The translations under genes were made by a program, and so were the position numbers. A stretch of DNA of 64,000 bases. Origin: Pelomonas sp047654785. GTDB lineage: Bacteria > Pseudomonadota > Gammaproteobacteria > Burkholderiales > Burkholderiaceae_C. Positions 58,313 through 64,000 of the stretch are shown one piece after another. The notes under the pieces were generated by a model that ran no database searches, was not told the DNA's origin, and saw nothing but the letters and a program-made list of their open reading frames with translations. The DNA is taken from NCBI RefSeq assembly GCF_047654785.1, contig NZ_JASGKQ010000003.1:1302001-1366000 (forward strand), written 5' to 3'. Within the stretch, counting starts at the first letter, position 1. Every line of letters begins with the position of its first letter.

Positions 58313-59026
58313 TCACAGCAGGCCGGCCGCGACGCACTTCAGCACCGCCTGGTGCTTGGACCCCACGCCCAGCTTGCGCATCGCGTTGCCCAAATGAAAG
58401 TTCACCGTCTTCTCGCTCATGCCGAGGATGGCGCTGACCTCCCAGGCCGTCTTCCCGTGCGAGGTCCAGCTCAGCGTGTCCAGCTCGCGCTTCGTGAGCC
58501 TGGGCAGGTCGTGCTGGTCCACCTTGGGGCCGAGCAGCCGCTCGGCCGCCGTCACCGCGTGCGCCGACAGCAGCTGCAAGCCGGCGATCATGTGCATCAA
58601 CGAGGTGCCGGGCTCGGGCAACGCCTCGTCGCGGTCCACGCCCAGCAGGAAGTGCCTGTTGCCCGGCAGGTGCAGCTTCACCGCGATGCCCGTCCGGTAG
58701 CCGTAGGGCGCCTGCATGTCCCACAGGTCGGCCATGCCGGCGTCCACATAGGTGCGCTGGTCGTACACGACCGGCACGGACTGCATCATCAGCCGGCCCA
58801 GCACCGGGTCGCGCCGCGTGTCGGCCAGGTCCTTGGCGGCGTCCAGGTAGACCTTGGGCGTGTTGCCCAGCGAGGTGATCTGCACGTCGGCGTCCCGCAG
58901 CACGCCGCGCATCAGGATGCCCGAGATGATCGGAAAGCCCATCGCGTCCGCCGCCGCGACCAGGCGGCGCTCGAAACCGGCGAGGTCGTCGCTGAGGCCG
59001 ACGTCGATCAGTTGCTGGTAGTTCAT
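58313..59026 (-). CDS. LuxR-family autoinducer-binding transcription regulator (orphan)
   Basis: The product is 237 residues from ATG 59026; an ATG at 59041 and a TTG at 59050 are alternatives, but the second overlaps the lux-type box. The N-terminal acyl-homoserine-lactone-binding type domain (about 5-165) keeps the conserved DPV (Asp73, Pro74) and YRTGIAVKL. The aromatic pair usually preceding DP is not canonical (KVYLDAAKD), so ligand preference may differ. The C-terminal LuxR HTH (about 172-235) is classic: LTKRELDTLSW, GKTAWEVSAILGMSEKTVNFHLGNAMRKLGV. No luxI-type synthase gene is in the window, so it looks like a LuxR solo. Matching lux-type boxes lie on both sides. Confidence 0.88.
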   Translation of the reverse strand: MNYQQLIDVGLSDDLAGFERRLVAAADAMGFPIISGILMRGVLRDADVQITSLGNTPKVYLDAAKDLADTRRDPVLGRLMMQSVPVVYDQRTYVDAGMADLWDMQAPYGYRTGIAVKLHLPGNRHFLLGVDRDEALPEPGTSLMHMIAGLQLLSAHAVTAAERLLGPKVDQHDLPRLTKRELDTLSWTSHGKTAWEVSAILGMSEKTVNFHLGNAMRKLGVGSKHQAVLKCVAAGLL

Positions 59027-59041
59027 TCCCGGGGCGCCCAT

Positions 59042-59061
59042 ACCTGTCAAGTCTGCCAGCT
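59042..59061 (+). promoter_or_regulatory. lux-type box 1, between luxR and the divergent gene
   Basis: The sequence ACCTGTCAAGTCTGCCAGCT fits NNCTG-N10-CAGNN. It sits 15 bp upstream of the chosen luxR start and 65 bp before the rightward 129-residue gene. A class II arrangement would put a rightward start near 59094. For luxR itself the site is too close to the start codon for activation and could repress it instead. Confidence 0.6.
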
Positions 59062-59126
59062 TGTGCGCAGCCCGTTTCCGGCCGGAGACTGCGCCTTGTT
59101 CGAATCACACGACCACGAGGTACCCC

Positions 59127-59516
59127 ATGCCCATCCTCACCCAGTTGCCCGGCGGCAGCGTCTGCTGGCCCGCGGCGTCGCTGCCCAGCGCCGCGCGGGA
59201 CGTGCGGCATGCCCGCACCGACGTCCGCCGCCCGCGCGGCAGCGCCCGCACGCTGGCCGGCACCACGCGCTGGGAGGGCCGCCAGGCCGGCGTCAGCGCC
59301 TGGATGGAGTGGGGCTGGATCGAGGTCGGCGACGGCACCGTCGTGCAGGCGGACCCGCTGGCCGTGCGCTCCAACGTGCTGCTGCTGGACGAGCGCGGCC
59401 GGCCGCTGCTGTCGCCGCGCCTGAAGGCTGCGCTGGCCACGCTGGTCTACCTGCTGCCCTGGCAGGGCCCGGTGCTGGCGGCGCTGCGCGCGGCCGAGCC
59501 CCGGCTGGCGGCCTGA
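59127..59516 (+). CDS. Unrecognised 129-aa protein, likely quorum-regulated
   Basis: ATG 59127 follows ACGAGG (59115-59120) at 6-nt spacing. The protein begins MPILTQLPGGSVCWPAASLP. It has an Arg-rich middle (ARDVRHARTDVRRPRGSART) and a Trp-rich patch (MEWGWIEVGDGTVVQADP). It ends with a hydrophobic stretch (LATLVYLLPWQGPVLAALRAAEP). No family is recognised. It is divergent from the orphan luxR and lies just beyond a lux-type box, so LuxR control is the best clue to its role. The pattern does not look like an acyl-HSL synthase. Confidence 0.65.
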   Translation: MPILTQLPGGSVCWPAASLPSAARDVRHARTDVRRPRGSARTLAGTTRWEGRQAGVSAWMEWGWIEVGDGTVVQADPLAVRSNVLLLDERGRPLLSPRLKAALATLVYLLPWQGPVLAALRAAEPRLAA

Positions 59517-59530
59517 CAAGCGCCTGAGAA

Positions 59531-59547
59531 GCGCCGCGGCCCGGCGC
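59531..59547. terminator. Candidate hairpin between convergent genes
   Basis: The perfect stem GCGCCG/CGGCGC with a 5-nt loop lies in the short gap between the 129-residue gene and eda, which converge. No T-run follows in either direction, so termination strength is uncertain. Confidence 0.3.
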
Positions 59548-59548
59548 G

Positions 59549-60175
59549 TCAGGCGCCGCGCAGCGCGGCGGCGTCCGCGGCCAGCCGGGTGATGCGCGCC
59601 CAGTCCTTGGCGTCGAGGGCGTCCTGCGGCGTCAGCCAGGAGCCGCCGCAGACGCGGACGTTGGGCAGCTTCAGGAACTGCGGCGCGGTCTCCGGCGAGA
59701 TGCCGCCGGTCGGGCAGAAGGCCACGTCCGGGAACGGGCCGGCCAGCGCCTTCAGCAGGTTCACGCCGCCGACGGCGACGGCCGGGAACAGCTTCAGGAA
59801 GCCGAAGCCCGCCGCGTTGGCCTGCATCACCTCGGACGCGGTGGACACGCCCGGCAGCAGCGGCAGGCCCTCGCGCTCGCAGGCCGCCGCGAGCGCGTCG
59901 GTGTAGCCGGGGCTGACGCCGAACTGGCAGCCAGCGTTCTTCGCGTTGGCAACGTCCTGCGGCGTGCGCAGCGTGCCGGCGCCGACGATGGCGCCGGGGA
60001 CTTTCGCCATCGCCTCCATCGCCTGCAAGGCGACCGGCGTGCGCAGCGTCACTTCGAGCACCTTGACGCCGCCGGCCACCAGGGCCTCGGCCAGCGGCAC
60101 GGCGTCTTCCAGGCGCTGGATGACGATGACGGGGATGACGGGGCCGTGGCTGGCCAGGCTCAGGGTTTCAAGCAT
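59549..60175 (-). CDS. eda: 2-dehydro-3-deoxy-phosphogluconate (KDPG) aldolase
   Basis: The product is 208 residues and splits KDPG into pyruvate and glyceraldehyde 3-phosphate, the last step of the Entner-Doudoroff route. Visible motifs: PVIVIQRLEDAVPLAEAL, GGVKVLEVTLRT with Glu41, GAGTLRTPQD, GCQFGVSPG, and FLKLFPA with the Schiff-base Lys128; then CPTGGIS for phosphate binding. Length is typical and the enzyme seems complete. It starts 11 bp after the edd stop, giving the standard edd-eda operon. Confidence 0.95.
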   Translation of the reverse strand: MLETLSLASHGPVIPVIVIQRLEDAVPLAEALVAGGVKVLEVTLRTPVALQAMEAMAKVPGAIVGAGTLRTPQDVANAKNAGCQFGVSPGYTDALAAACEREGLPLLPGVSTASEVMQANAAGFGFLKLFPAVAVGGVNLLKALAGPFPDVAFCPTGGISPETAPQFLKLPNVRVCGGSWLTPQDALDAKDWARITRLAADAAALRGA

Positions 60176-60186
60176 GGGGATCTCAC

Positions 60187-62016
60187 TCACAACCAGGTGA
60201 CGGCGCCCTCTTCGGCGCTCAGGACATTGCGGCGCAGGCCGGCGAAGAGTTCGCGGCCGAGGCCGTGGGCGTTGACCTCGGCCTCGGCCGGGGTCAGCGT
60301 GGCGGGTTCGCGGGCGTTCCATTCATCGTCGGCCACCAGCGCCTGCAGCGTGCCGGCGATGCCGTCCACGCGCACCGGGTCGCCGTCGCGCAGCCGCGCC
60401 AGCGGCCCGCCGGCCAGCGCCTCGGGGCTGACGTGGATGGCCGCCGGCACCTTGCCGGAGGCGCCGCTCATGCGGCCGTCGGTGACCAGCGCGACCTTGA
60501 AGCCCTTGCCCTGCAGCACGGCCAGCGGCGGCGTCAGCTTGTGCAGCTCGGGCATGCCGTTGGCGCGCGGGCCCTGGAAGCGCACGACGACGACCACGTC
60601 GCGCTCCAGCTCGCCGGCCTTGAAGGCGGCCAGCATGGCCTCCTGCGTCGTGAAGACGCGGCACGGCGCCTCGACGACGTGGCGGTCCTCCGGCACGGCC
60701 GAGATCTTGATGACGGCGCGGCCCAGGTTGCCGGCCAGCAGCTTGAGGCCGCCGGTGGCGCTGAAGGGCGCGGCGGCGGTGCGCACGACGCCGTCGTCCG
60801 GGCTCGCGGCGGGCAGCGCCTCGCGCACGACCTCGCCGCCGGCGTCCGCAGCCACCGGCACGAAGGCGTAGGCGCGCAGCGAGTCGCCGCCGACGCTGAG
60901 CACGTCCTCGTGCATCAGGCCGGCGTCCAGCAGCTCGCGGATGACGAAGCCGGGGCCGCCGGCGGCCTGGAACTGGTTCACGTCGGCGCTGCCGTTGGGG
61001 TAGACGCGCGCCAGCAGCGGCACGACGGCGGACAGCGCCGAGAAGTCGCTCCAGTCGATCAGGATGCCGGCCGCGCGCGCGACGGCGACCCAGTGGATCA
61101 GGTGGTTGGTCGAGCCGCCCGTGGCCAGCAGCGCGACCATCGCGTTGACGATGCAGCGCTCGTCCACGACGTGGCCGATGGGCCGGGCCGCCTGGCCGGG
61201 CAGGCGGCCGCTGATGCGCAGCGCCGCGCCGACGGCCTCGCGCGTCAGCGCCTCGCGCAGCGGGTCGTGCGGGTGGACGAAGGCGCTGCCCGGCACGTGC
61301 AGGCCCATGGCCTCCAGCAGCATCTGGTTGCTGTTGGCCGTGCCGTAGAAGGTGCAGGTGCCGGCGCCGTGGTAGGCGGCGGACTCGCTGGCCAGCAGCT
61401 CGTCGCGGCCGACCTTGCCCTGCGCGTACAGCTCGCGCACCTTGGCCTTGTCGGCATTCGAGATGCCCGTGCCCATCGGCCCGGCCGGCACGAACACGCA
61501 GGGCAGGTGCCCGAAGTGCAGCGCGCCGATCAGCAGGCCCGGCACGATCTTGTCGCAGATGCCCAGCAGCAGCGCGGCGTCGAACACGTCATGCGTCAGC
61601 GCGATGGCGGTGCTCATCGCGATGGTGTCGCGCGAGAACAGGCTCAGCTCCATGCCGGGCAGGCCTTGCGTGACGCCGTCGCACATCGCCGGCACGCCGC
61701 CGGCCACCTGCACGGTGGCGCCGCGGCGCTGCGCCTCGGCGCGGATCAGCCCGGGGTAGTGCTCATAGGGCTGGTGGGCCGACAGCACGTCGTTGTAGGC
61801 CGTGACGACGCCCAGATGCGGTGCCTTCTCGGCGACGATGCGCAGCTTGTCGTCGCCCGGCAGCGCCGCGACGGCATGCGCCACGTTGGCGCAGCCCATG
61901 CGCTCGAACCCGCGCTGGCGGTGGCTGAGCTGGGCGATGCGGGCCAGGTAGTCGCCGCGCAGCGGGGCGCTGCGCTCGCGGATGCGCTCGGTGACTTGGC
62001 TCAGGATGGTGTTCAT
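60187..62016 (-). CDS. edd: 6-phosphogluconate dehydratase
   Basis: The product is 609 residues and converts 6-phosphogluconate to KDPG. ATG 62016 follows AAGGAG at 7-nt spacing. Family signatures are clear: AYNDVLSAHQPYEHYP, GGVPAMCDGVTQG (Cys112), LLLGICDKIVPG (Cys154), GAGTCTFYGTANSNQM (Cys221), and the C-terminal VTDGRMSGASGKVPAAIHVSPEA. The three cysteines are the expected [4Fe-4S] cluster ligands. The enzyme is iron- and oxidant-sensitive, which fits the nearby Fur gene only loosely. It is the first gene of the edd-eda unit. Confidence 0.95.
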   Translation of the reverse strand: MNTILSQVTERIRERSAPLRGDYLARIAQLSHRQRGFERMGCANVAHAVAALPGDDKLRIVAEKAPHLGVVTAYNDVLSAHQPYEHYPGLIRAEAQRRGATVQVAGGVPAMCDGVTQGLPGMELSLFSRDTIAMSTAIALTHDVFDAALLLGICDKIVPGLLIGALHFGHLPCVFVPAGPMGTGISNADKAKVRELYAQGKVGRDELLASESAAYHGAGTCTFYGTANSNQMLLEAMGLHVPGSAFVHPHDPLREALTREAVGAALRISGRLPGQAARPIGHVVDERCIVNAMVALLATGGSTNHLIHWVAVARAAGILIDWSDFSALSAVVPLLARVYPNGSADVNQFQAAGGPGFVIRELLDAGLMHEDVLSVGGDSLRAYAFVPVAADAGGEVVREALPAASPDDGVVRTAAAPFSATGGLKLLAGNLGRAVIKISAVPEDRHVVEAPCRVFTTQEAMLAAFKAGELERDVVVVVRFQGPRANGMPELHKLTPPLAVLQGKGFKVALVTDGRMSGASGKVPAAIHVSPEALAGGPLARLRDGDPVRVDGIAGTLQALVADDEWNAREPATLTPAEAEVNAHGLGRELFAGLRRNVLSAEEGAVTWL

Positions 62017-62039
62017 GCGGGTCTCCTTGGGTCGGGCGT

Positions 62040-62100
62040 GTAACCGCGCCCGTGGAAAACAGGTAACCATATTACTTCGTCACGGCCCGTCCTGGGTTAC
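62040..62100. promoter_or_regulatory. Three GTAACC hexamers between edd and chaC
   Basis: GTAACC occurs at 62040-62045 and 62063-62068, and its reverse complement GGTTAC at 62095-62100, all in the 115-bp divergent gap. The middle copy lies beside AT-rich DNA (ACCATATTACTT) that could hold the edd promoter. GTTACC/GGTAAC half-sites are typical of gluconate-repressor GntR-type operators, but the spacing here does not form one compact palindrome. Control of edd-eda by a gluconate regulator is plausible inference. Confidence 0.4.
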
Positions 62101-62131
62101 GCCGCAGGTACGGCGTGCCAACATGCGGGCG

Positions 62132-62725
62132 ATGTCCCACCCCTCCCCTGGCCTGCAGGCCACGCTGGCGCACTGGCGGGCCGGCGGCGGCGACCTGCTG
62201 CTGTTCGCCTACGGCTCGCTGATCTGGCGGCCCGACCTCGAGTTCAGCGAGGCCCTGCCCGCCCGCGTGCCGGGCTGGCACCGCAGCCTGCGCATGCGCT
62301 CGCGCGTGAACCGCGGCACGCCGCAGCAGCCGGGCCTGGTGCTGGCGCTGATGTCGGGCGGCAGCTGCCGCGGGCTGGTCTACCGCGTGCCGCGGGCCGA
62401 CGGCGAGGCCGTGCTGCCGCTGCTGTGGGAGCGCGAGATGCCCAACGGTGGCGTCTACGAGCCGCGCTGGCTGCGCTGCGACACGCTGTGCGGCCCGCTG
62501 CGCGCGCTGGCCTTCACGCTGCCGCGCCGCAGCCCGAACTGGACGGGCGCGCTGCCCGACGCCGAGCTGCTGCACATCCTGCGCCATGCGCGCGGCCGCT
62601 ACGGCACGACGCTGGACTACCTGCTGCGCACCGTGCAGGGCCTGCGCGAGCACGGCATCCACGACGCCGAGCTGGAGCGCCAGGCCCGGCTGGCCGCGCG
62701 GCATGGCCTGTGCGCGCCGCTCTGA
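62132..62725 (+). CDS. chaC: Glutathione-specific gamma-glutamylcyclotransferase, ChaC family
   Basis: The product is 197 residues from ATG 62132; an in-frame ATG at 62123 is an alternative, and neither has a strong ribosome binding site. The ChaC fold is marked by LLFAYGSLIWRP (YGSLIW 27-32), VPGWHRSLRM, CRGLVYRVP and LWEREM, whose Glu102 is the likely catalytic acid-base. The C-terminus has YLLRTVQGLREHGIHD, usual for the family. ChaC enzymes cleave glutathione to 5-oxoproline and Cys-Gly in the cytosol. The gene is divergent from edd and 27 bp upstream of an MFS gene on the same strand. Confidence 0.9.
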   Translation: MSHPSPGLQATLAHWRAGGGDLLLFAYGSLIWRPDLEFSEALPARVPGWHRSLRMRSRVNRGTPQQPGLVLALMSGGSCRGLVYRVPRADGEAVLPLLWEREMPNGGVYEPRWLRCDTLCGPLRALAFTLPRRSPNWTGALPDAELLHILRHARGRYGTTLDYLLRTVQGLREHGIHDAELERQARLAARHGLCAPL

Positions 62726-62752
62726 GCCTGTTCTGACACACTACGGCCCCGC

Positions 62753-64000
62753 ATGGCCACCAGCCCCCAGCCCCTCCACCCCGTCCCCGACTGGGCGGAC
62801 CACGAAAAGCCCACGCTGCCGGGCTCGCCCTCCATGCCCTGGCACCCGCCGTGGCGGCGCATCGCCTACGCGCTGGTGTCGCTGCTGGTGACCATCACCG
62901 GCGGCTTCGGCAACGGGCTGGTCGCGGCCAACCTGCCGCTGATCCAGGGCCAGTTCGGCCTGACGCCCTCCGAGGGCGCCTGGCTGCCGGCGGCCTATGT
63001 GATGGTCAACGTGACGACCGCGCTGCTGGTGGTCAAGTGCCGGCAGCGCTTCGGCATCCGCTGGTTCGCCGAGATCGGGCTGACCATCTACGCCGTGCTG
63101 TCGCTGCTGCACCTGTACGCCGGCGGCTACCCGACGCTGCTGGCGCTGCGCGCCGCCAGCGGCCTGGCCGGCAGCGCCTGCAGCACGCTGGGCATGCTCT
63201 ACATGCTGCAGAGCCTGCCGCGCGTGCACACCGGCCGCGCGCTGGCGCTGGCGCTGGGCGCGGGCCAGCTGGCGCTGCCGCTGGCCTGGGTCGTCTCGCC
63301 CGCGCTGCTCAACCTCGGCGACGGCAGCCTGCACCACCTGCACCTGTTCGAGGCCGGGCTGGCGCTGTGCAGCCTGGCCGCGGTCGTCGTGCTGAAGCTG
63401 CCGCCGGGCATCCAGATCGCGGTGTTCGAGCCGCTGGACTTCCTCACCTTCGCGCTGGTGGCGCCCGCCGTGGCGATGGTGGTGGCCGTGCTGTCCCAGG
63501 GCTATCTGCACTGGTGGACGGACACGCCCTGGCTGGGCTGGCTGCTGGTGGCGGCGCTGCTGCTGATGACGGTGGCCATCCTGATCGAGCACCACCGCGC
63601 CAACCCGCTGATCCAGACGCGCTGGTTCGCCAACGCGGCCACGCTGCGCTTCGCGCTGGGCTGCCTGATCCTGCGCTTCCTGACGGCCGAGCAGTCGGCC
63701 GGCGCGGTCGGCCTGCTGCGCACGCTGGGCATGGGGCCGGACCAGATGCAGCCGCTGTTCGCCGTCGTGCTGGCCGGCACGGTGCTGGGCGCGCTGGCCT
63801 GCGCGGCCACCTTCTCGCCGCGCGCGACCATCCCGCAGATCCTGCTGGCGATCGCGCTGTTCGCCGCCGCCGGGCTGCTGGACCACCACCGCACCAGCCT
63901 CGACCGGCCGCAGGACTTCTTCGTCAGCCAGTTCCTGCTGGCCTTCGGCTCGGGCATGTTCCTCGGGCCGCTGCTGCTGATCGGCCTGCAGCAGGCGCTG
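62753..64000 (+). CDS. MFS transporter, DHA2/EmrB-like, 3' truncated by window end
   Basis: The gene starts at ATG 62753 and runs off the right edge; 416 codons are visible. After a Pro-rich cytoplasmic N-terminus (about 36 residues) come many membrane helices, the first being RIAYALVSLLVTITGGFGNGLVAANLPLIQGQFGL. The segment SEGAWLPAAYVMVNVTTALLVVKCRQRFGIRWF matches helices 2-3 and the A-motif region of DHA2 drug/H+ antiporters. The later RANPLIQTRWF also fits this family. It is probably an exporter of toxic or aromatic compounds; the substrate is unknown. Any EmrA-type adaptor would lie outside the window. Confidence 0.85.
   Translation, partial: MATSPQPLHPVPDWADHEKPTLPGSPSMPWHPPWRRIAYALVSLLVTITGGFGNGLVAANLPLIQGQFGLTPSEGAWLPAAYVMVNVTTALLVVKCRQRFGIRWFAEIGLTIYAVLSLLHLYAGGYPTLLALRAASGLAGSACSTLGMLYMLQSLPRVHTGRALALALGAGQLALPLAWVVSPALLNLGDGSLHHLHLFEAGLALCSLAAVVVLKLPPGIQIAVFEPLDFLTFALVAPAVAMVVAVLSQGYLHWWTDTPWLGWLLVAALLLMTVAILIEHHRANPLIQTRWFANAATLRFALGCLILRFLTAEQSAGAVGLLRTLGMGPDQMQPLFAVVLAGTVLGALACAATFSPRATIPQILLAIALFAAAGLLDHHRTSLDRPQDFFVSQFLLAFGSGMFLGPLLLIGLQQAL

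Noticed and set aside
58205..59527. Plus-strand frame of 440 codons opposite luxR
   Set aside because: The minus-strand LuxR has clear ligand and HTH domains; the opposite frame has none.
60265..62043. Plus-strand frame opposite edd
   Set aside because: edd is complete with all three cluster cysteines; the opposite frame is low-complexity.

Overview
The window comes from a very GC-rich bacterium. The gene content suggests a betaproteobacterium of the order Burkholderiales, near Roseateles, Mitsuaria or Rubrivivax: Entner-Doudoroff edd-eda, a Fur and FeoB of proteobacterial type, an AHL-type LuxR, a PEP-CTERM-like protein and a LEPR-XLL giant surface protein. The taxonomic placement is inference; no rRNA gene is present.

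Layout. Positions 1-1346 hold the 3' end of feoB and a convergent periplasmic cyclophilin. Positions 1614-51017 form one apparent operon of about 49 kb. It starts with a single 41.9-kb gene for a protein of about 13,977 residues that has an N-terminal LEPR-XLL motif. The protein carries several nested repeat families, an RTX block, a beta-propeller, beta-helix modules with malectin-like and golvesin-like domains, cadherin-like and PKD-like domains, and two C-terminal cohesin-dockerin pairs. It is followed by a small PEP-CTERM-like secreted protein. Then come four tightly packed genes that look like a dedicated export and processing machine: a GAF-HlyD fusion, a PqqD-like/M50 protease/HlyD fusion, a shortened SecA-like ATPase and a signal-peptide-bearing HlyD adaptor.

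Positions 51018-54129 are a small accessory island. It holds an AT-rich promoter region and a phage-type HTH gene facing right. Facing left are a VapBC-like toxin-antitoxin pair, two tiny membrane proteins, a 3TM-type holin and a metallophosphoesterase whose 3' end runs into the holin gene. Positions 54629-57733 carry a Fur regulator with its own candidate Fur box, exonuclease III (xthA) and a PAS-containing chemoreceptor.

Positions 57730-59516 look like a small quorum-sensing locus. An orphan LuxR gene has a lux-type box on each side, and the two boxes match at 16 of 20 positions. One lies upstream of an 18-residue ORF and an 83-residue protein resembling the RNA polymerase alpha C-terminal domain. 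The other lies upstream of an unrecognised 129-residue protein. Positions 59549-64000 are metabolic: eda and edd (KDPG aldolase and 6-phosphogluconate dehydratase), a ChaC-type gamma-glutamylcyclotransferase and the start of an MFS exporter.

The strongest candidate for an undescribed system is the giant protein with its linked SecA-like, M50-HlyD and HlyD genes. My working model, which is inference, is that the LEPR-XLL leader is recognised by the PqqD-like domain, the chain is driven by the SecA-like motor, and it is passed through HlyD-type adaptors. The exported protein may then self-associate through cohesin-dockerin contacts.
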